Shown here one piece after another: positions 33,630 to 44,837 of a stretch of DNA of 64,000 nucleotides. A model generated the notes under the pieces. The model saw nothing but the letters and a program-made list of their open reading frames with translations. It had not been told where the DNA came from and ran no database searches. The stretch's first letter is position 1; the number at the start of each line of letters is the position of its first letter. Made by a program: the position numbers and the translations under genes. Origin of the DNA: Symmetrospora coprosmae. Lineage: Eukaryota; Basidiomycota; Cystobasidiomycetes; Symmetrosporaceae. The DNA is taken from assembly GCA_008802785.1 (NCBI GenBank), contig VUYT01000044.1, positions 1-64,000 on the forward strand, written 5' to 3'.

Positions 33630-33902
33630 CAGCAAGCAATGCAATGCAGCTGGGCTCCGGAGAGCACGTTCTCGGGATCCGCGGCGACTTGGGTGCGAGA
33701 ACGCTTGGAGCTTTTTAGCACGCCCGCTCGCGAGCTGCCTCTTCGGGGAGCCAGCAGCGAAACACGTTCGACAAGATGTGTCATTCCTCTCCTCCTCTTC
33801 CACACCTCTGCCCGTCGCTCGGCTCTCTTCTCTCCTCTTCCCTGACATTCCTTCCTCTGCGCCCATCTTTCCCTATCCCATCAGTGTGTCACTCGCTTCG
33901 CC

Positions 33903-35408
33903 ATGGTCTCCTCCGCCCTGCTCCTCCTCGCCACCGCTGGGCTCGCCGCTACAAGCGTGTCTGCGGCACCCGCCAAACGCAACAACGACAAGTATGGCGA
34001 CTACAAGCAGTACTACCAGCTCGAAGGGCACCGAGGCGCACGCGGGGAGGCCGTCGAGAGCACCATTGCGGCTTTCGCGCACGGACTGATCAGCGGCGCG
34101 ACTGTCCTCGAGCTCGATAACGGCATCACGAAGGACGGACATGCCTTAGTCTGGCATGACGAGAGCATCGATCCAACCAAGTGCAAGGACACCAAGCCTG
34201 CTACTGCAAATGACCCTGTCTTCCCGTATGTCGGAAAGCTGGTGGCGAATCTTACCTTGGCGCAGCTCAAGACGCTGGATTGTGAGTGGGCGTGTGGGGA
34301 CTATTATACTTCTAGCTTGCTGAGCGGGTTATCTGCCTCTCAACTCTCGCCGCATCCAGGCGGATCACAGCGGCTCCAGAACTTCCCTCTTCAGCTCACC
34401 TATCCGTAAGTCACGATCCCGTCATGATACGGTGGCTCCACCAGCGGGGCTGAGGACGTCAGCTTTCTGCACACAGAGGACACAAGTTAGCCACGCTTCC
34501 CGAGCTTTTTGTGAGCGGCGCCGTCCTAGACTGCGGGACGCTGCGAGGCTGACCCCTCGATGATTCTGTAGGAATTCGTCGAGTGCGTCGGTACGCCCGT
34601 GCTGTACAACATCGAGAGGTGAGCTCTGTAGCGGCTTGCACACGCTGCCACGGAAAGCTGATTCAATGTCTCTCCATGGTCCACAGCAAGATCAACCCAG
34701 TCGTCGCAGACCAGACTCGCTCTCCAGAAGACTTTGTTAGAATCCAGTTGGCCGACTTCAAGAAGTACGGACTGGTGGATCGCATCACGTATCAGAGCTT
34801 CGACTGGAGGTCTATCATCCTGTCTAAGGAGGTCCTCCCGGAGCTACGCACAGTCGCCCTGGCCGAGTGAGTCGAGCATCATTTCTGCTGCACATCAGCA
34901 ATTAACGACTGACGCATTCCGTCATAGCGACACCACCCTGTACGCCCGCGTTGATGAGGCGGACGCTACGAGTGGGCCCAGCGACTGGCTCGCCGGTATC
35001 GACATCAACGACTTTGAAGGTCCAGATCCGGCGGCCAGACTTGTGCGCGCGGCCAAGAGCATCGGCGCGAGCATCGTCTCGCCCGGCGCACAGGTCGTCA
35101 ACAGCAACCTCTCCGCGCTCGATCCTAGCTATGCCGGGTACGAGAGCTTTGTCAACGCTTCCATGATCAGCACCGCGGACGAGGTTGGCCTCAAGGTCGT
35201 GCCGTACACAATCAATCGGCTCAATACGCAGGACCAGCTCGATGCGCTCGGCACGGACGGCGTCATTACCGACTACCCTGCCGTCATGCGCGCTTGGGCC
35301 GAGAAGAAGGGCTACAAGGTTGCGCCCAAGATCAACTACGAGACGGTCAACAAGTGCTTCCGAAAGTATGCCCAGTTCACTGACGGCAAAGTCAGGGACC
35401 TGCTGTAG
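33903..35408 (+). CDS. Secreted glycerophosphodiester phosphodiesterase
   Basis: Several exons are joined by GTGAGT-type introns. A signal peptide (VSSALLLLATAGLAATSVSAAPAKR) carries a possible Kex2-like KR site. The GDPD TIM-barrel motifs are present: HRGARGEAVESTIAAF (catalytic His-Arg), LELDNGITKDGHALVWHDE (Glu-x-Asp metal ligands and second His) and YNIESK. The strands DRITYQSFDW and GLKVVPYTINR, and the final TDGVITDYPAVM, close the barrel. It releases glycerol-3-phosphate from glycerophosphodiesters outside the cell, a typical phosphate or choline scavenging enzyme. Confidence 0.88.
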
Positions 35409-35528
35409 AATAATCTACCGGAAGGAGTGATGGAGTCCAGGAGGGAACGTAAGAGACTATGTAGCCGTTGCTGTCTAGAATGCCGTAGAGAATGCTTGCG
35501 CGCGGCCGTGTGTAGGCGTACGACGCGC

Positions 35529-36448
35529 TCAAGGAGCTGCCTCCATGATGACGAACGTGTCGCTACCATCCGGGTATCCTTCGAAGACCGGGTCTCCAGT
35601 CGTAACATTGGTCTTGACAACCTTGCAGCCCATCCTCTCGTACAAAGGAGCCTGTGCGCATTCGGTCAGCTCGTGTGCGTGCGTGCAATGAGAGATATGC
35701 TCACATTCCCAGTACTGCTCCAGAAGAAGAAGCCTTTCGCGCCCGTCCTACGCATCTCATCGACGGTGTACTGATGCAGGCCTTTGCCTATGCCCTTGCC
35801 CTGCGCGTCACTCCTGACGCCAAAAAGCATGCTCCGATAGTACTGGTTCGCCTCCGAGCCGTAATGTTCGTCCTGCGCTGCTGCGAAGAGGTCCTTGAAC
35901 TGTAGACACCAGTGTTAGCGCCATGCATGATGACTATGCCGTGCGAGGTACCAAAGCGTACGGTCTTGAGTTGTGCCTCCCAGGCATCGTATCCGCCCAG
36001 TCTCTCGGCTAGCTGATCCCACGCAGCATCTTTGCCGCTTCGGAAGCTCAAATCAAGGATCCGGTTGGCCTCGCCTGGCGCAAATTGCACACGAAAGGCA
36101 TTGCGTTCCGGCGTCGTGAGGATTGTGCCGCAGACCGAGCCTCGATCCACTACACCTCGAAAGAGAAGGCGATGAGCCTCTGGATCCTCTTCATACTGTC
36201 GAAGAACATGCGATGTCAATAGAACTTATGCATAATACGCTAAAGTCGAACCTACGGTTCGTCCTGTGTAGAAGATGGGCCCACAATCGCGTCTGTAGAA
36301 CGCCGGAGCCATCCAGGACGCGATATAATCCGCATCCGCGTCTGTGATTCGTGATAGAATCAGTGCCAGCTGGGTCAGAGGGCTAGTCCGTCGAGCTGCA
36401 CTTACCAGACAGCTCCTTCACCGCCTCTATTTTCGGCCGCTTTGACAT
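35529..36448 (-). CDS. GNAT-type N-acetyltransferase, copy A
   Basis: Five exons run from ATG 36448 (MSKRPKIEAVKELSD). The body contains ADADYIASWMAPAFYR, YEEDPEAHRLLFRGVVDRGS, the acetyl-CoA loop GVRSDAQGKGIGKGLHQY (QxxGxG/A type) and APLYERMGCKVV. This is the fungal GNAT group with a Q-x-x-G-x-G pyrophosphate-binding loop; the substrate is unknown. It is about 58% similar by eye to copy B at 38710-39617, with three of its introns at matching sites and phases; the intron before APLYER is absent in copy B. It ends SDTFVIMEAAP. Its start lies only 111 bp from the 3' end of the AN1 gene, across a (CACAAG)4 repeat. Confidence 0.8.
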
Positions 36449-36528
36449 GACTGCGGAAGTATCGACCTCCTTCCCAGAAGCCGGCTCTGTGTCGGGTTGA
36501 TAGGCGTCAGGGTGGTGCGATGCGTAAC

Positions 36529-36552
36529 CACAAGCACAAGCACAAGCACAAG
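36529..36552. repeat. (CACAAG)4 microsatellite
   Basis: Four perfect hexamer copies lie in the 111-bp gap between the AN1 gene stop and the GNAT copy A start. Confidence 0.9.
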
Positions 36553-36559
36553 CAAATGA

Positions 36560-37489
36560 TCATTGAGGCTTACGAGGTACGCCCCTGATGAGCAGAATGA
36601 TGTCCGCATCGTCGGTGACGCTACCGATACGACTTTTGTTATCGAGCGGACTACTCCCGAGTACACTTGCGTCTTGACGTGCTAGACTCAGGAGCTGCGT
36701 TTAGTATGCGACGATGGGCCGGCGTTAGCCACACGCTCTCGTCTGGTGAGGCGCACAAGTCACCTCTGAAGCCGGAGTAGCGGCATCGTTATTCCTGTTG
36801 CGAATATGCAGCGCATCTGCCAGAAGATCCAGGGCTTTGCCGCATGAACAGTCCTGCGGAACAGATATCGAGAGAGTGTTAGTATGGCTGCGCGTGGAAG
36901 ACATCGCGAGAACTCCAAGCACCTTCGACAACCATATATCGACAGTCATGCCCGAGGAAGTCTCTTGTACCGTCAAGTAGCGTCGCTCGGGTGCTGGTAC
37001 CTGCTTGTCGGTGCGTCGTGGATCTCCAGGCTTCGCGCTTCGCTTCAGCTTCATCAACGCCACCTTCCGGGCGGCCGTGGATGCCGGCTTCGCGGCAGGC
37101 ACAGAAGAGGAGGAGGCGCTCGCGGGGGAGGGTGGAGAGGCGGATGCAGATTTGGATGTGGATGGAAAGTTCTTGTGAAGGAGCGCCAGGCCTGCCTGCT
37201 TCTTCTGCTCGCGAAGGGTGTCGGCAGCCGTCGGCTCCGGCCGAACTGGGCCGGACCGGTCTGGCAGCAAGTCTTTGAACGAGCCTTCGGAGACCTTGTG
37301 AGGCGTTGTCTCTGAAGCTCCTGATCCTGTCTCGGCTGCACATGCGTGGCCATCTATGCGAGCGCGGTCGGCATGGTCACGGCAGAACGGGCTGTCGCAA
37401 GCCCGGCAGATGAATGGCAGGAAGTCGAGAGCCTGACAGACGGTACAGTGTCTGCCAGCATCGGATGCGTCGGGATGCTGTGCTGCCAT
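36560..37489 (-). CDS. AN1 zinc-finger protein (Cuz1/ZFAND1 type)
   Basis: Three exons run from ATG 37489. Residues about 15-50 form an AN1 finger: CTVCQALDFLPFICRACDSP then FCRDHADRARIDGHAC, with the full Cys/His set. A Ser/Pro/Ala linker and basic patch follow (KVALMKLKRSAK). The C-terminal part (LTVQETSSGMTVDIWLSK, then after an intron DCSCGKALDLLADAL and, after another, DDADIILLIRGVPRK) looks like the ubiquitin-like domain of the Cuz1/ZFAND1 group. That group couples Cdc48/p97 and the proteasome during arsenite or heat stress. The last exon is supported only by frame and its fit to the UBL end. Confidence 0.8.
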
Positions 37490-37672
37490 CGTGCTCTTGC
37501 TGGTTGTGGAGAGGCCGAGCGTTAACTTGCGCCCTGTCTGTGCCTGAGCATCACCCCCACTCTGCACGTGAACCAGCTGCTGTGGATGCCACCATCCTCT
37601 CACTCCCGCCATCGCGTCCAATTCGGCAGCGACAGCAGAGCAACAACAAGGAACTGATATAATACCAATGAC

Positions 37673-38364
37673 ATGACGACGGCTGCCTATGCCCCTGCCG
37701 TAGCGTCTCGCGCGGGTCTGGCACCCAAGTTCGAGCGAGACACCGAGGGAGATGACAGGGTGCACCCGAGCGTGCTGCATGCTGGCCAGCTCGTCATCGA
37801 GAATGAAGGCAGTGTCTGCAGAGACTTCTTGGGTCAGTGCTCCGACACGCCAGCCCGCTTGGGGTCCGCGTGCCTGTGCTTCTCAAGTGAGGCTGATCCG
37901 ACCACTCCCTTTGCCGTATCTTCAGCATATGAGCGCAACTACCTAGCCTGGGTCAAGCTGGCAGCGACATGCTTGGTAATTGCAGGGGCTCTCATCCTGC
38001 GTCTCCATGTAAGCCTTCGCCGTCCACCGCCAATGCCGATGACTTAGCGCTGAGCGCTGACCGCGCCGCTCCCTTTGACTCTGAATATATCCAACAGCTC
38101 CGCGACATCAACAAGCACACAGCTCCCAGTACGCTCGAGGAAGAATACGCTCTGCCTATGGGCATCATCTTCTTCGTTGTCGCCATTCTCGGCGTCCTGG
38201 CCGCCACGACAGCCTTCTTCAGCACTCAGCGGGACATGCTACGTAACCTGGGACATGTCTCGAGTCCACTCTTCACGCAGGCCGTCAGCTTTCTCACAAC
38301 TGCAGTCATTGGAATCAGCTGTGTCCTCCTTATCATTTCTACCGAAGAGACTACACAAGCGTAG
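37673..38364 (+). CDS. DUF202 family membrane protein
   Basis: The N-terminal cytosolic part includes HPSVLHAGQLVIENEGSVCRD. After an intron comes the DUF202 signature FLAYERNYLAWVKLAATCLV. Three membrane segments are visible: WVKLAATCLVIAGALIL, MGIIFFVVAILGVLAATTAF and VSFLTTAVIGISCVLLII. DUF202 occurs in vacuolar transporter chaperone (VTC) subunits and in YidH-like proteins. No SPX or polyphosphate polymerase part is attached here, so this is a small stand-alone form. The second intron donor (after LRLH) is clear. Its acceptor is uncertain; CAACAG near 38098 fits the phase. Confidence 0.75.
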
Positions 38365-38709
38365 GGAAGCATTGCAACGTCCGTCGCACTTCTAGAAACA
38401 TTGGCAAATATCGAAGTCATCCTTGTTGTTGTCCAGCGCATGATAAATGCAAGAATGCAAAGGCAGAAAAGAGGAAGGGGTCTAGGAGGTGCAGAACGTT
38501 GCATTCGCGAGGTGGGAAGTAGCCCACAAAGGACGTCGAAGTGCGCCGTCAGTATGCCCGTCCGTCATTGACGTCCGCAAGGTCCGCCCCGCCGCCTCGC
38601 CCGGGCGCCGGACGCATTTGATGGCATTGGCGAATGTCTGTGTCCTTCTTGTCTCTGCACGCGTACGACGTCTCGAACATCTTGTGTTGTTCCCAATCCT
38701 GCGTTGACC
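38365..38709. other. Intergenic, nothing recognised
   Basis: It holds the 3' flank of the DUF202 gene and the promoter of GNAT copy B. I see no coding signal. Confidence 0.5.
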
Positions 38710-39617
38710 ATGGTCATTGAAAGCATCAAGACAGTTGAGGTGGAGGTGCTTAAGGATGTTTCGGGTGAGCGAGCAGCTGGGGGATGTCCGTGTGCCCAAA
38801 TAGGCGAGACGACGGAGGTACTGAGTTACTGGCCATCGCAGACGCCGACTCTGACTTCATCGCAGCTTGGATGGCTGAAGCCTTCTTCGGGAGCGACTAT
38901 GGACCCGTCAACCTGACTGGTCGTAGGGTACGCTGCACACACTCCGCCCTCACACGTCGCGTTGATTGACAGTTGATGAGCGTCTGCAGTATGAAGACGA
39001 CCCTGAAGCGCACCGACTCCTCTTCCGCGCGATAGTCGATAGAGGCAGTGTCTGCGGCTCCATCTTGACGACCAAGGCGCGAGATGGCTTCCGTGTCGAG
39101 TTCCAGCCGCACGAAAGCAACAAGGTCTTTGATCTCGATTGGAGAAGCGGCAAAGACGAGGCGTGGGACAAGTTGACTGAGCGACTGGGTGGTCGTGAGA
39201 CTTGGAAGGCACACATGGCTCCGGTACGTCCCGCCTACAGCGTGACGTTGAATGCGCATTTGTCATGACTGATTCGATATTGCGCGTCCATAGACCCGCG
39301 ATCTCTTCGTTCGAGCGGAGGAGGAGACCTTCGGAGCCATTCGAGACCGCTGTTTCGAGAGCTTGATGTTCGGTGTCAAGAAAGACTGCCAGGGTCGCGG
39401 TATCGGGCGAGCTATCCAGAACCACACCGTCCTCAAGGCAGAGAAGGCAGGCGCCAAGTTCCACTTCTGGTCGCAGTACAACAACGTACCGCTCTACGAG
39501 CGCCTCGGCTGCAAGGTCGCAAAGGGCGACGTGCGCATGCCCGGTCTCGAGGCTCCTCGAGGTTATCCGGAGGGTAGCAATGTAATCGCCATCATGGAAG
39601 CTGTGCGAACGACCTGA
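38710..39617 (+). CDS. GNAT-type N-acetyltransferase, copy B
   Basis: Four exons from ATG 38710. After the first short exon (MVIESIKTVEVEVLKDVS) come DADSDFIAAWMAEAFFGSDY, YEDDPEAHRLLFRAIVDRGS, SGKDEAWDKLTERLGG, the acetyl-CoA loop GVKKDCQGRGIGRAIQNH and VPLYERLGCKVAKGDVRM. It ends VIAIMEAVRTT. The family and layout are as in copy A; the intron before APLYER in copy A is absent here. The pair points away from each other across the AN1 and DUF202 genes. The substrate is unknown. Confidence 0.82.
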
Positions 39618-40134
39618 TGCCATCAGTCCCGTCATATACACCTTACTTAGGCTGTGTATCGCAGGCGCATTCATCGGTATTTGTCAGGAGTCGAGCTCAG
39701 TCGAAGCTGCGGCCAGGCAATGGATGGACTCCGCGCTGCCGCACGACAAACCACCTCTGACCGGGAATGTTGCAACAGCGACAGCGGATTCATGTCGCTC
39801 AGGTTGCGGGAAATGCGACAGACACTCGAAAGGAGCGACGCGGTCTCTTCACCTGCATCGATTGACTTCGGTTTCGACGGCTCGAATGTCCTGAACCCCC
39901 GAGAGACGTCATTCCTCTTGGCAGCGCCCTGGCAGGAAAAGGCCGCCCGCGAAGTGGGGACGACTAGGAGATGTGATGAGGGCCCCCAGGTTTTGACTCA
40001 AGGTACCGTAGTTTGACGCTTCATCCTCTCCTTCGATTCTCTCCTTCTCCTTTTCATTCCATCCTCCGCTCCCGTTAACCCATCCCATTGCCATCCCCTC
40101 ACGTGCTATCCATCAGTGACATCCAGGCACCAGC
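39618..40134. other. Intergenic with pyrimidine-rich leader
   Basis: A 120-codon open frame here (39654-40016) has no family features or proper start context. A CT-rich stretch at 40022-40080 is typical of a fungal promoter or leader for the transporter downstream. Confidence 0.5.
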
Positions 40135-42791
40135 ATGGGTCTGGGCACGTCGTACGTCGCAGACCTCTCGCGCATACCCGAAGTGACTTTGGTAAAGCAG
40201 GCTGACCGGGCCTGTTACACACATCTGCCGCCTGCAGATCTATCCGCCTGAGAGGCGCGGATGTAGGCTATGAGGCCATCGTCGTCGGAGTCATCTGCAG
40301 TCTGGGCGGATTCCTCTTCGTAAGCTCAGATCCGGCAAAGATGCGTCCGAGTCTGCGAACGAGGCTGATATTTGTCGAGACACAGGGTTTTGACACAGGA
40401 CAGATTTCTGGCTTCCAGCTCTTCGAAGACTTCATCAACCGCTTCGGTCAGACACAGGCAGATGGCACCCGAGCATTCACATCCATCATCCTCAGTCTCA
40501 TCGTCAGTTTGATGTCCATCGGAAGTCTCGTTGGTGCTCTGGCTGGATGTGAGCAACAGGCTGCTGCTTCGGGGTTCTGTCTGCGTGCATCGGGCTGATC
40601 CTGTGGGTATTCCTCACCAGCGTACTCGGCGGACTATCTCGGACGCCGCAAAAGCATCGTGACAGGCGTCGTCATCTTCCTCATTGGCAATCTGCTGCAA
40701 ATCACAGCCATGTACTCGTGGGCTCATTTGACAGTTGGTCGTTTCGTAGCGGTACGTAGTGAGCCCCACTTCGATGCTGTCATTACTGTGCTGACGTTAC
40801 ATCTTTCAATACAGGGCATCGGAGTTGGTGTCATCTCCATCGGCGTTCCGCTTTATGAAAGCGAGGTTTGCCCGAAAGGTACGGGTGAAAGGGATCCGAG
40901 GTGAAGACGAGCGATGGCTGATGTCGGATTCCTCCTCACAGAGATCCGTGGTGCCGTAGTCGCAAGCTATCAGCTGGCTATCACAATGTGAGTTCTCCTT
41001 TGCAGAGTCGCCTCTTCCTGGTCTGACCTTGGTCTGCCCCAACTCGCAGTGGCATTTTGGTACGCGACCACCGAAGCAGACTCTAGCGATGCACATTTCA
41101 ACTGATAATGACGCCCCATCAGGTCTCAAACTGCTGCAACCTCGGCGTTCGCGAGATTCAGGATTCGTCCGCCTCCTGGAGGATCGTCATCGGAATCGGC
41201 ATGGCCTTTTCTATTCCGCTACTTGCGGTTCTCATTCTCCCAGAGAGCCCTCGACACCTCATGGGAGAGCGCAAGTGGGATGAAGCGAGGTTCGCAATGG
41301 CCCGGCTGCGCGGTGTCAAGGGCGATACTGGAAACGAATTCGTCGAACGGGACTTCACCGAAATGTACGAGTCTCTAAAGGAAGAGGAGAACGCAGGCAA
41401 AGGATCGTGGCTGGAGTGCTTCACAGGTAAATGCGCAACTGCTGCGCATGAAGGCCGCCTTCTGTGGTGCCCTTGAGCTCACCAGCACGTTATTATCTTC
41501 CTCGCAGGCCAACCGTCAGGGATTCCGAAGATGGTCTATCGCACATGGCTTGGGATGCTCTTGCACTTTACACAGCAATGGGCGCGTCGAGCCTCTGGGC
41601 GTCTTGCGAAGCTTTGAGCTAACTTGTGCGACTTTTGGCCGCTCCTCCAACAGAGTGGCGTCAACTACGTGGGTGCCCGGCCGATGCCGGCCACAGGACT
41701 ACATGAGACAGCACAATCAGCTAATCGAGAGGACGTCCCTTACCTTCCTCTTCCACTGCTGCAGTTCTTCTACTACGGCGCGACTATCTTCAATACCGCC
41801 GGCGTCGACGATCCTATTGTCACTCAGGTAAGTCCCCTCATTCAGACATGCCGCGCTTGGTCGTCTCTGACACTGCTGCGTTCAGCTTATCTTGGGGGCA
41901 GTTAATGTCGTTTGCACGATCCCAGGTGAGTCTTCCCTGCTTGATGTTACAGCTCGATACTAATCCGGCCGTCTCGATCAGGCCTCTGGATTCTGATGCG
42001 CTTCGGCCGCCGAAAGCCCTTGTACCTCGGTGGACTCTGGCAAGCTGCATGGCTTCTCATCTTCGCGACGATCGCGACAGCTCAGCCTCCGACTACCGAC
42101 AACAACACGGGAACTGTCATGATTGTTGCTGGATGCATGTACATTGCCTCTTTTGCCGGTGAGCATGATAGACCAGTACATACTAGACTGTCCCATACTG
42201 ATATTGTGCTTCCATCTCATCAGCCACTTGGGGACCTGCTTGCTGGGTCGTTATTGGAGAATCCTTCTCTCTCCGCACCCGAGCCAAGCAAGTCGCCCTT
42301 GCAACGGCGTCCAACTGGCTTGCAAATTGTGAGTCCCTCGAAAGCCATGTCTGAACAGAGGCTGATTTCCTCCAATCGATATCAACCTCAGTCATGATCT
42401 CTTTCCTGACGCCACTGGCGGACGCTGGCATTTCCTATGCCTACGGTTATGTTTTGTACGTACTCCATTCACATACAACCTGACACATCTAATAAAACTA
42501 ATATGCATCCACAGCGTCGGCATGAATCTCTTCGGCGCAGCCCTCGTCTACTTCTTCCTCTACGAGACCGAGGGACTGACACTCGAAGCTGTCGACATCA
42601 TGTACTCGGACCCGAAAGTCAACGCCCGCAACAGCAAAGATTGGATTCCAGCAGGATACCGCGACCGCAAGACACGCATCGACGAGTACTTTGCAGACGA
42701 TGCGACCCGCGTTGGGAGCGAAGACATGCCCAGGGGCAAGCCAGTGGTCAAGCCCACAAAGGGCAATGGCGGGCATGTCGAGAAGGTTTGA
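40135..42791 (+). CDS. MFS sugar (hexose-type) transporter
   Basis: A multi-exon gene of the sugar porter family. The start MGLGTSYVADLSRIPEVTL is followed by a first helix, GVICSLGGFLFGFDTGQISG, with the helix split by an intron at GFLF/GFDTG. Sugar-porter signatures are YLGRRKS after helix 2, VGRFVAGIGVGVISIGVPLY, the PESPRHL motif after helix 6, a central cytoplasmic loop, QQWTGVNYFFYYG in helix 7, RFGRRKP, and the ETEGLTLEAVD tail. Twelve membrane segments can be traced. The C-terminus is long, cytosolic and Lys-rich (KPTKGNGGHVEKV). It imports hexoses or related sugars by proton symport in known relatives; the exact substrate cannot be read from the sequence. Confidence 0.85.
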
Positions 42792-42964
42792 TCTGCAACC
42801 CATTCGCTTTAGGAATTGGAAAAATGAATTGCATCTGCTGCGAATGGCTCGTACCCATGTATCGACTAGCTCGCAGTCATGGACTAGCTCATGTACACAT
42901 CCCGTCACAGTACGCAAAGCAGTTTCCGAAAGCCCCCCTTTATGCAGATTCTAGGTGGGAGCAC

Positions 42965-44532
42965 CTACCCGTCCCGGACGCCGGAGGGAGTGGTGCGGAA
43001 CAGTGCGCCTTGCCCCTTCTTGCTTGTACCTGGACAGACTGTGACCGTAGCGACTCTGAAAGACTTGCATCCGTCAGCGATGTCCTCTGGACGACCAGAC
43101 TCGCAGCTGCTCACCTCACGCCCGTCTTTCCTGCTGACAGAAGTATCTGCGTCGCGTAAGGTGGATGCCAGAAGTTCGCTGGCGATGCAGAGTCGGGTCA
43201 GTACGGTACCGGGTGTGATCATGCGGAGCAGCCTTACTGAAATGCTGGACGGCGAATGAATGCCGAGCATCCTTGAGTGTCGTGTGCTCGCCGAACTCGT
43301 CCGTGAGCTTGGTCTTGCTCTGAGTGGTCACGATGGCCTTGGAAAGGAAACGACCATGCTCAGGCTACGTTCGGCGACATCGCGCGCTTTACTACTCACA
43401 GCCACATTCCTGGTGGACAGGTTCAGGAGCGTCTCTTTGACAGCTGTCGAGAGGAGCTGGCGAATGATGGAGTGGTTGGCCTCAACCTTTGGGTCCAGCT
43501 TGGCAGTTGTACGGCGCCGCTTGGAGGTCGAGTTTCGCCGATTCTCTTTGCTTGCTTCGAGATTGCTGTAGACGGAAGACGACAGTGCAGGGACGACGTG
43601 CGCATGGAGGGCCGAGGAGAGCGAGTCGATGATAACGAGGCGGATCTGCAAGAGCGATGTGACAGATTGAGCTGGCTATCTCTAGACATGCGTTTCAAAG
43701 GAATCACTTACGCTTGGATGCGCCTGGACGTGGTTCGAGACGTGATAGAGCGCTGCCAGTATGTCGTCGGTCTCCGTACATGGCCACAGCTGCATCCGGT
43801 CCAGCAGAGTGGCGGCCCTTCCTGCATGCGTAAAGGAGAGTCAGCTCGCCAGCCTAAACATTCGCGATTTCGTCTAAGTGATGCGCACCCGTGTCGCCCT
43901 GACACAGCTCGAGAGCACCTTGATGCAGAGCGGAGAGGCCCAGACCACCTTGCGTATCTGTAGCGACAGCGGGACACTCAGCAGTTGCAGTGATGCGCAT
44001 TGCGCAAGATCCGAGTACGCACCAATGATCAATACTCTCGGACCACGTTCAGGCCCGTCTTCAGGAGAGGACAGACACGCCTGAAGTGCGTAGGACAGGC
44101 AGAGACGTGTCTTGCCCTCGCCGGGGCATCCAGTGAGTTCGAGCACCTGACCAGCGGAGAGGCTGCCTCCTGCATCATCGTCCCCGGTAGCGATCAAGGC
44201 ATCCAGCCCAGGGCTTCCACTCGAGAAGCGGACTGCATGCGTCTTGGCTTGGAGCAGCGCGGTGGCCGACAGGGTTTGTATAGCCAGAGCGGAATGGTGA
44301 GGATCGATGCTCGACGAGTCTGCTGCGAGGAATTGGCGTTGGCTGACGCTGCCGCTCACAGGCGTGTATGCAGGGGTGGAGGAGATGCGGGCGACGGAGG
44401 CGAGGAGGGGGTCTTTGAGAAGAGGAAGTCGTAGCGATTTGCGTCAGCAGGCGCGCTAGGCGATGCACGTCTGTTTCGGCTGCACCTACCCTCCCTGAGC
44501 AGCGCAAGCTGTTCCTCGATATTCGCCGCCAT
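42965..44532 (-). CDS. RAD51 paralog (RAD51D-like)
   Basis: Start MAANIEEQLALLRE. After a short intron the frame runs DPLLASVARISST to SGSPGLDALI. Walker A is GCPGEGKTRLCLSYAL. A 70-nt intron follows VLII and restores DTQGGLGLSALHQGALELC, the RAD51D-like DSNGGL-type strand. Walker B is IRLVIIDSLSSALHAHV, and AIVTTQSKTKL is the ssDNA-loop strand. Further introns lead to FTNFWHPPYATQILLS, VATVTVCPGTSKKG and the typical end RTTPSGVRDG. RAD51 paralogs help load RAD51 in homologous recombination. The subfamily call is tentative, since XRCC2- or XRCC3-type cannot be excluded. It shares a 305-bp promoter with MSH6. Confidence 0.78.
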
Positions 44533-44837
44533 GCCCAGGCAGCTCACGCAGAGACGACGCGTCTTCTAGCCGGGGCGCTGCGGAGAGCCAGTGGGAGACA
44601 TCTGCGGATGAATGCGATGCGAGGAGCTGCACAATATACGCTGTCGCTCAATTCTCCTGAGGGATGATGTACAAGTCCTTGCGGGTGCTGTTGCTGTTCT
44701 CTGGATGTTCAAGTTGTCCCTTCTCCGCCTGTTTGTTGCCCTGCCAGTTGCTCCTCGTCAACGCGTCTCTCCTTCCTTTCTCCCTCGCTTGCTGTCACTC
44801 TGTTCCCTTCATAGCAGCAGCAGCAGCAGCAGCAACG
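44533..44837. promoter_or_regulatory. Divergent DNA-repair promoter with two ACGCGT boxes
   Basis: The 305-bp gap lies between the starts of the RAD51 paralog (minus) and MSH6 (plus). ACGCGT, the MluI cell-cycle box bound by MBF-type factors in yeasts, occurs at 44557-44562 and 44761-44766, one near each start. A (AGC)n run at 44813-44833 directly precedes the MSH6 ATG. Confidence 0.7.

Noticed and set aside
38826-39674. 282-codon minus-strand open frame
   Set aside because: It is the antisense shadow of GNAT copy B; the plus strand shows clear GNAT motifs and splice sites.
39654-40016. 120-codon open frame upstream of the sugar transporter
   Set aside because: It has no recognisable domain, lies in the promoter region, and its composition is not coding-like.
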